Assembly (NCBI RefSeq): GCF_004297405.1
Contig: NZ_SCVC01000047.1
Coordinates: 1-64,000, forward strand
Length of the DNA: 64,000 nt
Direction: 5' to 3'
Source of the DNA: Reyranella sp.
GTDB lineage: Bacteria > Pseudomonadota > Alphaproteobacteria > Reyranellales > Reyranellaceae
Of this stretch, positions 40,839-49,934 are shown piece after piece. Under the pieces are notes generated by a model. That model did not search any database. It saw only the letters and a list, made by a program, of their open reading frames with translations, and was not told the DNA's origin. Position 1 is the stretch's first letter; each line of letters opens with the position of its first letter. The translations under genes were made by a program, and so were the position numbers.

Positions 40839-42259
40839 GGCCGCTTCCTCCCGGCCTTCCATTGCGCGTGGAAGGTGCCGCCGGGTGGCGGGGCAGGGAA
40901 GTCGCGGAAACGCGTCCAGCCGCCGGCCAACGGCAGGCTGTGATAACGACCCTCGACCCGACCGAACAGAGAGAGCACGCGGTTGGCGATCGTCGTCAGG
41001 CCGCGGTAGAGGCCGGGCCGGCGCGCGACGAAGCTCCAGAGAGCGAGGCCCTGGCGCACGGCCTTGGGCGTGAGATGCCGTTCGAATTCGCGCTCGCGCC
41101 AATGCCGCATCAGCTTGGGCAGGGGGATGCGCACCGGGCAGACGCTCTCGCAGCGCCCGCAGAAGGTCGAAGCGTTGGGCAGATTGCTCGCTTCCTCGAC
41201 GCCCACGAGCTGCGGCGTCAGCACCGCGCCCATCGGGCCGGGGTAGACCCAGCCATAGGCATGGCCGCCGACAGCGCCATAGACCGGGCAGTGATTCATG
41301 CAGGCGCCGCAGCGAATGCAGCGCAGGATATCCTGCATCTCCGTGCCCAGCACACCGGAGCGGCCATTGTCGAGCAGCACCACGTGATACTGCTCCGGCC
41401 CGTCGAGATCGCCGGGCCGCTTCGGTCCGGTGTTGAGCGTCGTATAGGCCGACGATTCCTGGCCCGTCGCCGAACGCGCCAGCACGCGCAGCAGCACGGC
41501 AGCGTCCTCGAGCGTCGGGATCACCTTCTCGATACTCGCCAGCACGATGTGCATCTTGGGCAGCGTGTTGGAGAGATCAGCGTTGCCCTCGTTGGTCACC
41601 AGCATCGACGAGCCGGTTTCGGCCACCAGGAAGTTGGCGCCGGTCAGGCCGACATCGGCATCGAGGAACTTCTGGCGCAGCACATAGCGCGCCTCGGCGA
41701 CGAGATCGTTGCGTTCGGTCAGTCGCTTGTCGAAGCCCAGCTTGCGGTGATGTTCAAGGAATGTATCGGCGACCTGGTCCTTGGTGAGATGGACCGCCGG
41801 CGCGATGATGTGGCTGGGTGGCTCGTGGCGGAGCTGGATAATGTATTCGCCGAGGTCCGTCTCGATCGGCGCGATGCCCAGCGCTTCGAGATGCTCGTTG
41901 AGTGCGATTTCCTCCGCGACCATCGACTTCGATTTGGCGACCGTCTTGGCACCGACGCTGCGGCATAGATCGGCGATGATGCGCCGCGCATCGGCGGCGG
42001 TCGGCGCCCAATGAACATGACCGCCGAGGGCCAAGACTTTGCGCTCGAACTCCTCGAGGTAGAAATCGAGGTTGGCGAGCGTGTGGTTTTTGATGTCGCG
42101 CGCACGATCGCGCAGCGCCTCGAATTCGGGCAGCCGCTCGGCTGCCTGACGCCGCCGCTCGGAGAAGCCGACCTTCAGCTTGGCCAGCGAATCCTGCAAA
42201 TTGGGATCGGCCAGGGCCGTGCCGACATTGTCCTTGAAGGCATGGGCAGTGGATTGCAT
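40835..42259 (-). CDS. lutB: L-lactate utilisation iron-sulfur protein B
   Basis: A 474-residue protein with an N-terminal LUD domain (VAETGSSMLVTNEGNADLSN) and a two-cluster ferredoxin domain, visible as ILRCIRCGACMNHCPVYGAV and ASTFCGRCESVCPVRIPLPK, expected to hold two [4Fe-4S] clusters. With LutA and LutC it forms the membrane-associated, quinone-linked lactate dehydrogenase complex known from Bacillus and Campylobacter. Start and stop codons overlap those of lutA (TGATG) and lutC (ATGA), so the three are tightly coupled. Confidence 0.95.
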   Translation of the reverse strand: MQSTAHAFKDNVGTALADPNLQDSLAKLKVGFSERRRQAAERLPEFEALRDRARDIKNHTLANLDFYLEEFERKVLALGGHVHWAPTAADARRIIADLCRSVGAKTVAKSKSMVAEEIALNEHLEALGIAPIETDLGEYIIQLRHEPPSHIIAPAVHLTKDQVADTFLEHHRKLGFDKRLTERNDLVAEARYVLRQKFLDADVGLTGANFLVAETGSSMLVTNEGNADLSNTLPKMHIVLASIEKVIPTLEDAAVLLRVLARSATGQESSAYTTLNTGPKRPGDLDGPEQYHVVLLDNGRSGVLGTEMQDILRCIRCGACMNHCPVYGAVGGHAYGWVYPGPMGAVLTPQLVGVEEASNLPNASTFCGRCESVCPVRIPLPKLMRHWREREFERHLTPKAVRQGLALWSFVARRPGLYRGLTTIANRVLSLFGRVEGRYHSLPLAGGWTRFRDFPAPPPGGTFHAQWKAGRKRP

Positions 42260-43068
42260 CAGCGTGCTCCCGTCTCGGGCTCGCCAATCGCGGGCAGGTC
42301 GCCCATGCCGGCCAACACTTCGGCAACGTGGCGTACGCGTACTGCGCTACCTTCGCGCTGCAGCTTGCCCGCCATGTTCATCAGGCAGCCGAGGTCGCCC
42401 GCCAGCAAGGTCCCGGCGCCGCTCGCGGTGATGTCAGCAGATTTCTCGCCGACCATGGCGTTGGAGATCTCGGGATACTTCACGCAGAACGTACCGCCGA
42501 AGCCGCAACAAACCTCGGGCGTCTTCATCTCGCGAAGTTCGAGGCCCTGCACCGAACCGAGCAATTGCCGCGGCTGCTCCTTTACGCCGAGCTCGCGCAG
42601 GCCTGAGCAGGAATCGTGATACGTAACGGCGCCGTCATAGTGGGCGGCGACTTTCTTGACGCCGAGCACGTCGACCAGGAAGGAGATCAGCTCGTAGCTG
42701 CGCCCGGCCAGATTCTCCGCGCGCGCTTTGAGGGCGGGATCGTCGTCGAACAAGCCTGGATAGTGGTGAGACAGCATTCCGCCGCAGGAGCCCGAGGGCG
42801 CGACTACGGCGTCGTACCCTTCGAATGCGTCCATGACCTGCATCGCGATGGCCCGGGTCGTGGCGCGGTCGCCCGTGTTGTAGGCCGGCTGACCGCAGCA
42901 GACCTGCAGTGGTGGCACCTCGACCGTGCAGCCCGCCTCTTCGAGGAGCTTGATGGCGGCAAAGCCCACTGCCGGCCGGAAGAGGTCGACCAGACACGTG
43001 ACGAAAAGCGCAACGCGGCGCGGCGGGGGGTGGAGATTTTCGGATGAATTGGACACGCTGGGCACCAT
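42259..43068 (-). CDS. lutA: L-lactate utilisation protein A (CCG-domain Fe-S oxidoreductase)
   Basis: A 269-residue protein from the ATG at 43068 (an upstream ATG at 43092 is possible). It has the two cysteine-rich CCG domains: VALFVTCLVDLFRPAVGFA ... PPLQVCCGQPAYNTGD and VTYHDSCSGLRELGVKEQ ... TPEVCCGFGGTFCVKYPEI, which hold an unusual iron-sulfur cluster as in heterodisulfide-reductase-like subunits. First gene of lutABC; divergent from catalase with an Irr-like box in the gap. Confidence 0.94.
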   Translation of the reverse strand: MVPSVSNSSENLHPPPRRVALFVTCLVDLFRPAVGFAAIKLLEEAGCTVEVPPLQVCCGQPAYNTGDRATTRAIAMQVMDAFEGYDAVVAPSGSCGGMLSHHYPGLFDDDPALKARAENLAGRSYELISFLVDVLGVKKVAAHYDGAVTYHDSCSGLRELGVKEQPRQLLGSVQGLELREMKTPEVCCGFGGTFCVKYPEISNAMVGEKSADITASGAGTLLAGDLGCLMNMAGKLQREGSAVRVRHVAEVLAGMGDLPAIGEPETGAR

Positions 43069-43102
43069 GGCAGCGCTAAAAATAGCGTGCAACGGCCCCT
43101 TG

Positions 43103-43119
43103 TTTAGAATGATTCTAAT
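43103..43119. promoter_or_regulatory. Irr/ICE-like iron-control box between lutA and katA
   Basis: TTAGAA (43104-43109) and TTCTAA (43113-43118) are a perfect dyad with 3-base spacer; with flanks it reads TTTAGAATGATTCTAAT, very close to the alphaproteobacterial iron control element bound by Irr (TTTAGAA-N3-TTCTAAA). It lies in the spacer of a possible katA promoter (TTGTTT at 43100, TATGTT at 43124), so binding should affect katA and perhaps lutABC, both of which encode iron-rich enzymes. Confidence 0.7.
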
Positions 43120-43153
43120 CAGATATGTTTGAAGGAAGACCTAGGAGGGATGG

Positions 43154-44620
43154 ATGTCTGATCGGCCCGTACTGACTGAAGAGAGCGGCGCACCCACTGC
43201 CGACAATCAACGTTCCCAGAGCGCCGGCCCGAACGGTCCGCTGCTACTGCAGGATCATCACCTGATCGAAAAGCTAGCGCGGTTCGACCGGGAGCGCATC
43301 CCCGAGCGGGTGGTGCATGCCCGCGGTTCGGCGGCCTACGGCACGTTCGAACTCACCAAGGATTGCAGCGCCTGGACCCATGCTCACTTCCTGAACGGCG
43401 TTGGCAAGAAGACCGACACCTTCCTGCGCTTCTCCACCGTCGCACTGGAGCGCGGTTCGGCCGATACGGTGCGTGATCCGCGCGGCTTCGCGCTGAAGTT
43501 CTACACCGAAGAAGGCAACTACGATCTGGTCGGCAACGGTACGCCGATCTTCTTCATCCGCGATCCGCAGAAGTTCCCGGACTTCATCCATTCGCAGAAG
43601 CGCGACCCCTTCACCAACATGCAGGAGCCGGAGAACGCGTGGGACTTCTTCTCGCATTCACCCGAGGCGACGCATCAGTTCACCTGGCTGTTCGGTGATC
43701 GCGGCATTCCCGCGAGCTATCGCAATATCGATGGTTTCGGCTCGCACACCTACCAGTGGGTGAATGCCAAGAACGATGTCTTCTGGGTGAAGTACCACTT
43801 CAAGACGGATCAGGGGATCAAGAACCTGACCAGCGAAGAAGCGGCGCGCATCGGTGGCGAGAACCCTGATCATCATCACCAGGATCTGCTGCAGTCGATC
43901 GAGAAGGGCCAGTTCCCGTCGTGGACGGTGAAGGTTCAGATCATGCCGGCGGCCGAGGCGGAGAACTACCGCTTCAACCCGTTCGATCTGACGAAGGTCT
44001 GGTACTACAAGGACTATCCGCTGATCACGATCGGCAAGCTGACGCTCAACCGCAATCCCGACAACTATTTCGCGGAAGTCGAGCAGGCCGCCTTCAATCC
44101 GGCGAACTTCGTCCCCGGCATCGGTCCGTCACCGGACAAGATGCTGCAGGGCCGCCTGTTCTCCTATGGCGACACGCAGCGCTACCGGTTGGGTATCAAT
44201 CACACGCAGATCCCTGTGAATCGTACGCGTGTACAGGGCGGCGCGCACAACTATGGTCGCGATGGCGCCATGCGCTTCGATGCCAATGGCGGCCGTGCCA
44301 AGAACTACGAGCCCAACAGCTTCAACGGACCGGCGGAAACCAGCGAGCCGACCTACGCCCGCATCGAAGTCAGCGGCCTTACCGGCACCCACAAGCCGGT
44401 GCTGCACAAGGAGGACAGCGACTTCGTGCAGGCGGGCGCGCTCTATCGGCTGATGAAGCCGGAAGAGAAGGATCGGCTGATCGCCAACATCGCGGGCAAT
44501 CTCGGCAAGGTGACGCGCGATGACATTGTCACGCGCGCCATCGGCCACTTCCGCGCGGCCGATGCCGACTACGGCAACCGGCTCGAAGCCGCGATCAAGG
44601 CGTTTCGCGCCAAGCGCTGA
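43154..44620 (+). CDS. katA: Catalase (haem, monofunctional, small-subunit clade)
   Basis: A 488-residue haem catalase that splits hydrogen peroxide to water and oxygen. The distal His is in ERVVHARGSAAYGTFELT, the distal Asn in YDLVGNGTPIFFIRDP, and the proximal haem-ligand Tyr in RLFSYGDTQRYRLGINHTQI. The length fits small-subunit clade 3 catalases. There is no signal peptide, so it is cytoplasmic. A GGAGGG ribosome site precedes the ATG. Divergent from lutABC with an Irr-like box between, implying control by iron or haem status. Confidence 0.96.
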   Translation: MSDRPVLTEESGAPTADNQRSQSAGPNGPLLLQDHHLIEKLARFDRERIPERVVHARGSAAYGTFELTKDCSAWTHAHFLNGVGKKTDTFLRFSTVALERGSADTVRDPRGFALKFYTEEGNYDLVGNGTPIFFIRDPQKFPDFIHSQKRDPFTNMQEPENAWDFFSHSPEATHQFTWLFGDRGIPASYRNIDGFGSHTYQWVNAKNDVFWVKYHFKTDQGIKNLTSEEAARIGGENPDHHHQDLLQSIEKGQFPSWTVKVQIMPAAEAENYRFNPFDLTKVWYYKDYPLITIGKLTLNRNPDNYFAEVEQAAFNPANFVPGIGPSPDKMLQGRLFSYGDTQRYRLGINHTQIPVNRTRVQGGAHNYGRDGAMRFDANGGRAKNYEPNSFNGPAETSEPTYARIEVSGLTGTHKPVLHKEDSDFVQAGALYRLMKPEEKDRLIANIAGNLGKVTRDDIVTRAIGHFRAADADYGNRLEAAIKAFRAKR

Positions 44621-44629
44621 CGATTGAGC

Positions 44630-44666
44630 TGCTGGGACATGGCACTTTGGGTGCCGTGTCCCAGCA
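44630..44666. terminator. Bidirectional hairpin between katA and mltA
   Basis: TGCTGGGACATGGCAC (44630-44645) pairs with GTGCCGTGTCCCAGCA (44651-44666) with one mismatch and a 5-base loop. It fills the whole space between two convergent stop codons and can fold on either strand. It lacks T-runs, so it is probably a shared 3'-end structure. Confidence 0.7.
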
Positions 44667-45773
44667 TTAGGTCTTGTTGGGAACGAGAACGATCGCGCGG
44701 CCGTCGCCGACCATACGGCCGGCCCAGTCGGCAGCCTGCGCGCCGGCGCCGAAGAAGACGTCGCCGCGCGCCGGACCCTTGATGGCTGCGCCCGTATCCT
44801 GCGAGATCATCAGGCGGCGATAGGGCTCTGTAGCGCCGGGCTTGCGCGCCACAGGGCGCTTGGTGTCGATCCAGATCGGCGTGCCATAGGGCGTGAGGGT
44901 GGGATCGATCGCCATGCTGCGCTGGGCCGTCAGCACCACGCCTTCAGCGCCGATTGGCGCGGAGGTTTTGGTATCCTTGAAGAAGATGTAACGCTCGTTG
45001 CGACGCATCACGTCGCGCGCCTGCTGCGGGTTGCGCTTCAGCCAGTCGCGGATCGCAGGCCAGGTGGCCTCGTCCTTCTTCATCACACCCATTTCGACCA
45101 GCACAGCACCGATCGCCGTATAGGGGCGATTGTTGGAGCCGTCGAAGCCCAAGGTCATGGTCCCGCCTTCGGCGAGCTGGATGCGGCCGCTGCCCTGGAC
45201 CTGTACCTCGAACAGCCCGACTGGATCCTGCACCCAGGCGATTTCGAGGCCTTTGCCCTTCAGCACGCCACTCTCGATCTCGGCGCGCGTGTAGTAGGGC
45301 TTGTCGGCTAGCAGATCGGGCGGCTTCCGATAGACCGGCACCGTGAAGAGACGGGACGGCGCCTTGCTGCCGCGCAGCTCGGGCTCGAAGTAACCGGTGA
45401 ACTTGCCCGGAGACTGGACGACCAGCGGGCGGAAATTATCTTCGAAGAAGAGGCGCGCAGCGCGGCCGTCGCCGGCTTTCACGGCGGCGGCCGAATCGCA
45501 GATGTTCCTCCACTCCGCCGGGGTGATCGTCTTCTCGCCGCCGTCGGTCGCGATCTTGGTGTCGGGCCCTGTCGTCAGCTTGGGGCAGGAGCGGCGAAAA
45601 GCGACGAGTGCCTCGCCATGCCGGTCATCGGCCCAGCCGGGAATTTCGTTGTAGGAGATCGGCGCCATCGCGAGACGCTTCTCGGGCGCCGCACCCGGCG
45701 TGCTGGCGCAAGCAGACAGAAGACCCGCAACGGCCAGCCATGCCGCGCCGCCGGCGAGGACGCTCCAGCGCAT
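44667..45773 (-). CDS. mltA: Membrane-bound lytic murein transglycosylase A
   Basis: A 368-residue lipoprotein from the ATG at 45773 (lipobox LLSAC) that cleaves peptidoglycan glycan strands with 1,6-anhydro product. The MltA domain has FTGYFEPELRGSKAPSRLFT and VQVQGSGRIQLAEGG; the C-terminal 3D domain has the catalytic Asp block LMISQDTGAAIKGPARGDVF. It follows the timA gene by 17 bases, the standard alphaproteobacterial pair. Acts at the outer membrane. Confidence 0.94.
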   Translation of the reverse strand: MRWSVLAGGAAWLAVAGLLSACASTPGAAPEKRLAMAPISYNEIPGWADDRHGEALVAFRRSCPKLTTGPDTKIATDGGEKTITPAEWRNICDSAAAVKAGDGRAARLFFEDNFRPLVVQSPGKFTGYFEPELRGSKAPSRLFTVPVYRKPPDLLADKPYYTRAEIESGVLKGKGLEIAWVQDPVGLFEVQVQGSGRIQLAEGGTMTLGFDGSNNRPYTAIGAVLVEMGVMKKDEATWPAIRDWLKRNPQQARDVMRRNERYIFFKDTKTSAPIGAEGVVLTAQRSMAIDPTLTPYGTPIWIDTKRPVARKPGATEPYRRLMISQDTGAAIKGPARGDVFFGAGAQAADWAGRMVGDGRAIVLVPNKT

Positions 45774-45790
45774 TATCGGCAACGCCTCCC

Positions 45791-46516
45791 TCAGCCTTCG
45801 CTTTCGGTCTTGATGAGCTGCCAATTCGGATCGCTGGACTTGGTGTCGCGTCGGAATGTCCAGAGATCCACGACCTTTTGTACTTCGTTCGGATTGCCGT
45901 CGACGATCTGGCCTTCGGCATTGCGCACGACGTTGATCTGTTCGCTGACGAAGCGAACGGTCACCGCGGCCTGCGTGCCCTGCATCTCGGCGCCCGCGAT
46001 GTCGGAAGCCTCGAAGCCGATCAACGTCCCTTCAGCCTTCTCATTGCGCTCCGCGCGGCCGCGGATGGCGCCCTCGAAGCTCGTGAAAGTCGGGCCATCG
46101 AGCAGCGGCTTCAGTGTCGCGGTATCGCCGCGCGCGAAGGCTTCGACAATGGCGGTGAAGGCGGCACGGGCGCCGGCGGCAAAGCCCAGCGGATCGAAAG
46201 ACGGATCAGCCGCACGGATGGCATTAACGCCCGGCGTTGCCGTCGGCATCACCGTGGCGCGAATGCCGCCGGGACCACTTGTGGCGTTCGACGGCCGCGG
46301 CGCCGGCTGATTGGCAGTCGGCAGCGGCACGACGTTGTCGTTGCCCTGCGCGGCGTCGCCATTGCGCGGCGTCGCCGGCGGCGGTGCAGGAGGCGTGAAA
46401 GGATCACGCGCCGGTGGCCGCTCGTTGCCGGTGCGCTTGCCGAGCACGGATCGCAGTCGCAGAATCAAGAAGACCGCGACGAGTCCAATTAGAATGATGT
46501 CGTAGTTGTTACCCAC
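45791..46516 (-). CDS. Tim44/TimA family membrane-associated protein
   Basis: A 241-residue protein with a GTG start, one N-terminal membrane segment (YDIILIGLVAVFLILRLRSV), a Pro-rich linker, and the Tim44-like domain: FDPLGFAAGARAAFTAIVEA, FARGDTATLKPLLDGPTFTS, and VVDLWTFRRDTKSSDPNWQL. Alphaproteobacterial TimA is the bacterial relative of the mitochondrial import motor anchor Tim44; its bacterial role is unclear. In many relatives secB lies next door; it is absent here. The adenylate cyclase gene lies upstream on the same strand (128-base gap). Confidence 0.88.
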   Translation of the reverse strand: MGNNYDIILIGLVAVFLILRLRSVLGKRTGNERPPARDPFTPPAPPPATPRNGDAAQGNDNVVPLPTANQPAPRPSNATSGPGGIRATVMPTATPGVNAIRAADPSFDPLGFAAGARAAFTAIVEAFARGDTATLKPLLDGPTFTSFEGAIRGRAERNEKAEGTLIGFEASDIAGAEMQGTQAAVTVRFVSEQINVVRNAEGQIVDGNPNEVQKVVDLWTFRRDTKSSDPNWQLIKTESEG

Positions 46517-46644
46517 GATGGCGCTCCGCCAGCTCGCTGCCCACGTTTTCCTTGCCCTGTCGCCAAATTACATAGGCTCCGAATGGGGAAAGGGCAAGGC
46601 AAGGGCAAGGCAACGAGATGCCGCCCCTCTGGGCCCGACAGCCT

Positions 46645-47997
46645 TCAAGGAGCGAGAATCACAATATCCACGGGTTCTGCGACGCCCGTAACGCTGCGGT
46701 TTGTCCGCCTTTCGTGGGGGCCGGCCGACACATAGCCCTGCTGGGCGGCCAGGCGATAGGTCGCGGCATCCGTCACGGCGCGCGTATGTTCCTCTTTGTT
46801 GTGCTTCTCGAGTTTCGCCGCGAAATTCACGGCGTCGCCAATCACGGTGAATTCGAGCCGCTCGCCATCTCCCACGGCACCGAAAACGACACGGCCCGAC
46901 GATACGGCCAAGCCGATCTCGAGCGGTGGCATGCCGGCTGCCTGCCGCTCGCGTGACCATTGCGTGGCGGCGGCGATCACGGCATCCGCAGCGCGCAACG
47001 CATCGGCCGCGGCAGTCGGCGACGGAACGACCGCGCCGAACGAGGCCAGGATGCCGTCGCCCAGGAACTTGTCGATACTGCCGCCGTGAGCTGCGATCAG
47101 CGGACAGACACGGCCCTGATACTCCTGCAGAATCTTCATCACAGCGTCAGGTGCGAGTTCGGTCGACAGCCGCGTGAAGCCGCGCAGGTCGACCGTCAGG
47201 ATGGCGACGTCGCGCAGCTCGCCTTCGCCAGCCTTGATCGACATCGAGGCGCCACGGATACGCGCGGCGACGCCGGGATCGAAGAAGCGCGAAAGATCGC
47301 TGGCCGCAACGCCTTCGCTTACCGCGCGCACCAGCAGATAACGTGCCCGCGCGATGGCCAATGCCAGCACGATCGTGGTCAGCACGATGGCGACCATCTT
47401 GTCGATTTCGGCGTAGAGCAGCAGCGCGTTGCCGGTCATGTATTCGACGAAGTCATCGGTCGGGTTGGGCGGCCCGCCGCGGCCGCCTAGGGCGTAGAGG
47501 ATCAGGCCGGTCCACCCCAGGATCGCGACGAAGCCGGTGAACAGCACGAAGCGCGCCTCGAAGCGCAGCGCACGCAAGGCAATGAACAGGAATACATAGA
47601 GGAGCGTCGGCACCTTCAGATAGAAGACAGCCGGCTGCGCGTACTTGTAGTGGAACGAGTAGATCAGGCCCATCAGCAAGGCCATGTCGGCGATCACCGA
47701 CAGGTAGAGCATCCAGGGCCTGAGCAGGCGGGCATAGGCGAGGCCGAGTCGCAGCAGGCAGAAGAGGCCATAGATCGCCAGAACCTCGACCTCGAAGGAA
47801 TAGTCCTCCTGCACCACGCCCGTGGGCATGGCGGTCGACTCGTAGACCGTGGTGACCAGCACGACGATCGCGAGCTGGACCCAGCCGATCAGGATCTCGC
47901 TCTGCTCCTGCTGGCGGCGGATCGCCGCCTGCACGCGCTCGGGCAGCTCGCCGGTTCCTGCGCCGTCGAACAACCATGCGCGCAGCCGGCTAAGCAT
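46645..47997 (-). CDS. Membrane-bound class III adenylate/guanylate cyclase
   Basis: A 450-residue protein: about six N-terminal membrane helices (residues 35-225), then a class III cyclase domain. Metal-binding aspartates appear in DVAILTVDLRGFTRLSTELA and GSIDKFLGDGILASFGAVVP; the transition-state region is LEFTVIGDAVNFAAKLEKHN. These residues suggest an active enzyme; cAMP is the likely product. Its N-terminal domain has no recognised ligand. It may supply the signal for the cyclic-nucleotide-binding protein encoded at about 58.9 kb, though they are 11 kb apart. Confidence 0.9.
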   Translation of the reverse strand: MLSRLRAWLFDGAGTGELPERVQAAIRRQQEQSEILIGWVQLAIVVLVTTVYESTAMPTGVVQEDYSFEVEVLAIYGLFCLLRLGLAYARLLRPWMLYLSVIADMALLMGLIYSFHYKYAQPAVFYLKVPTLLYVFLFIALRALRFEARFVLFTGFVAILGWTGLILYALGGRGGPPNPTDDFVEYMTGNALLLYAEIDKMVAIVLTTIVLALAIARARYLLVRAVSEGVAASDLSRFFDPGVAARIRGASMSIKAGEGELRDVAILTVDLRGFTRLSTELAPDAVMKILQEYQGRVCPLIAAHGGSIDKFLGDGILASFGAVVPSPTAAADALRAADAVIAAATQWSRERQAAGMPPLEIGLAVSSGRVVFGAVGDGERLEFTVIGDAVNFAAKLEKHNKEEHTRAVTDAATYRLAAQQGYVSAGPHERRTNRSVTGVAEPVDIVILAP

Positions 47998-48006
47998 CCG
48001 TAGTCC

Positions 48007-48843
48007 CTAACGCTTCTCGAGCCAGAGGCTCGCCGGCAGGGCGTCGGGCAGCCTTGGCAGCCGCGCCACGACTGAAGAGGCCAGCCGGTCGGCCAGTCGT
48101 CGCTCGGCCCAGGCGCTGGCGAACAGCGGCGTGTAGGCGCCGGTCGCCAACAGAGGCATCACCCCCTGCTGTTCGTTGTAGGCGCGCCAACCCCAGATCG
48201 CGGGATAGTCGTAGGGCAAGAAGACGTCGTGGATATGGATCAGCGCGCCCGCGGGAAGCTTTGGCAGGACGCGATTCAGGAGGATGTCGACGTCGCTGCC
48301 GGGCATCAGGATATGGCTGGAGTCGATGAACAGCACATCGCCCGGCTGCAATCCGTCGAGCACCTCGGGCGGCGCGGCCTGCAGGGTCGATGGTACGACG
48401 CGGACACCCGGCAGGTCGGCGATGTCCGCGCGTGGCGCGGGATCGATCGCCAGGATTTCGCCGAGGCCGCCCAGGGCCTTGGACAGCAGGCGCGTCGAAT
48501 GGCCGGATCCGACCTCGACGATGCGGCGCGGCTTGCGATCGCGCACCAGCGCATAGGCGACCGCCGCATCGAGCGAGGGGAACCAGGACTGGTCGAGCAG
48601 GGTCTTCAGCCCTTCGAGGGCAGTCGCCTGGGCGTCGACGGCATCGAGCACGGCGGTGAAGTCGGCCAGCCTGCTTTCGAAGAGCTGCTCGATCGCGGGA
48701 TAGGGCGGCTGCGCGCCGGGCGGCGGCAGGAGTGGCGCATAGCGGTGCGGGATGAACCAGCCGCGCGGCTTCATGCCGAGGACGGTCGGCAATCCGAGCG
48801 CGAACCGCCGCCAGCGGCCGCGCAGGCTGAGCTTGGCAGTCAT
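48007..48843 (-). CDS. Class I SAM-dependent methyltransferase (Methyltransf_24 type)
   Basis: A 278-residue protein. The SAM motif I is RRIVEVGSGHSTRLLSKALG (about residues 95-114), motif II ILAIDPAPRADIADLPG, and motif IV GDVLFIDSSHILMPGSDVDI, followed by LPAGALIHIHDVFLPYDYPA with paired His/Asp typical of the metal-linked Methyltransf_24 group. Many act on sugars in glycan or antibiotic pathways. It sits 9 bases before the cyclase gene start, and 10 after the MBL gene, in one minus-strand run. Substrate unknown. Confidence 0.85.
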   Translation of the reverse strand: MTAKLSLRGRWRRFALGLPTVLGMKPRGWFIPHRYAPLLPPPGAQPPYPAIEQLFESRLADFTAVLDAVDAQATALEGLKTLLDQSWFPSLDAAVAYALVRDRKPRRIVEVGSGHSTRLLSKALGGLGEILAIDPAPRADIADLPGVRVVPSTLQAAPPEVLDGLQPGDVLFIDSSHILMPGSDVDILLNRVLPKLPAGALIHIHDVFLPYDYPAIWGWRAYNEQQGVMPLLATGAYTPLFASAWAERRLADRLASSVVARLPRLPDALPASLWLEKR

Positions 48844-48853
48844 TACAGTATGC

Positions 48854-49702
48854 TCACGGGCTAAGAGTAAGACCTTCGTGGGCGACGATCACACGCGGCA
48901 AGCCGTTCGCGGCCGTGCCCGGACGCAGCGCCGCTGCCTCGCGTGCCACGCCGTCCATGAAGGCATCATCGTGGTTGGGGTCGTGATGGAAGATCGCGAG
49001 CGTGCCGACGCCGGCTGCATCCGCGACCCGCACGCCTTCCTGCCAGGTCGAATGACCCCAGCCGCGGTAGCGTGCATATTCATCGTCGGTGTAGCTCGAA
49101 TCGTAGATCATCACGTCGGCGCCGCGGCACAGGTCGACGATGGTCTGGTCGCGCTGGCCTTCGCGATGCTCGGTGTCGGTGATGTAGCAGATCGACTTGT
49201 CGCGGAAATCGATGCGATAGCCGGTAGCGCCGTTGGGATGGTTGAGTGGTGCGGTGCGAAGGCCGACTGTTCCACAGGACAGCGTTTCGCCGGCGCGGAA
49301 CTCGCGGAACTCGACGCTGGCCTGGAACACATCGAGCGACACCGGATAGAGCGGCGCCTGCATCAAGTGTCCAACGACCTTCTTCAGCGTGTAGGGCGCT
49401 TCGAGATGGCCGGCCCACATGCGCACCGAGTTACGCCGTTCGAACAGCGGTGCAAAGAAGGTGAGGCCGGAGATGTGATCGAGGTGCGTGTGCGTGAAGT
49501 AGATGTCGAGGTCGAGCGATGCTTGGCGCGCGAGTTCTACGCCCAGCGTGCGAATACCCGTGCCGGCATCGAAAATGAGACGGCGGCCGCCGGCAGTGAC
49601 CTCGAGGCACGAGGTATTGCCGCCGTAGCGCGCATATTCAGCACCAGGGCACGAGATCGAACCTCGCACGCCCCAGAACCGTACTTTCAAGCCGTCGGCC
49701 AA
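48854..49702 (-). CDS. MBL-fold metallohydrolase
   Basis: A 282-residue metallo-beta-lactamase-fold protein that begins KVRFWGVRGSISCPGAEYAR YGGN, with the zinc motif THTHLDHISG and later TAPLNHPNGATGYRI, YITDTEHREG and IYDSSYTDDEY. This opening is typical of a subgroup related to phosphoribosyl cyclic phosphate phosphodiesterase/PhnP and to cyclic-nucleotide phosphodiesterase-like proteins. The start is a TTG with GGGAAGG upstream. Close to a cyclase gene, a cyclic-nucleotide phosphodiesterase role is possible but unproven. Confidence 0.85.
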   Translation of the reverse strand: MADGLKVRFWGVRGSISCPGAEYARYGGNTSCLEVTAGGRRLIFDAGTGIRTLGVELARQASLDLDIYFTHTHLDHISGLTFFAPLFERRNSVRMWAGHLEAPYTLKKVVGHLMQAPLYPVSLDVFQASVEFREFRAGETLSCGTVGLRTAPLNHPNGATGYRIDFRDKSICYITDTEHREGQRDQTIVDLCRGADVMIYDSSYTDDEYARYRGWGHSTWQEGVRVADAAGVGTLAIFHHDPNHDDAFMDGVAREAAALRPGTAANGLPRVIVAHEGLTLSP

Positions 49703-49934
49703 CTATACCTTCCCGTGCAGCCTCTCGGCGCAGAGTCCACGGGCAGGCGGCAGCCGTCAACCGAGCCGCCTCCTCACGGACCTGCACCAATCGGCAAGTT
49801 TATGGTCGGCGCGTATTGGCCGGAATCTTGCGGGGCGGACCATGCGGCCATTTTTCACGTATTGTTGCAGTCCGAAGTCGAATCTACGGCCGTACTGCGT
49901 TGCCTCGGGGCGGCTTCGGAGCAATACTTTGCTT

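Noticed and set aside
43103..43119. PerR or Fur box upstream of catalase
   Set aside because: The dyad TTAGAA-N3-TTCTAA fits the Irr element better than the PerR (TTATAAT) or Fur (GATAAT) patterns.
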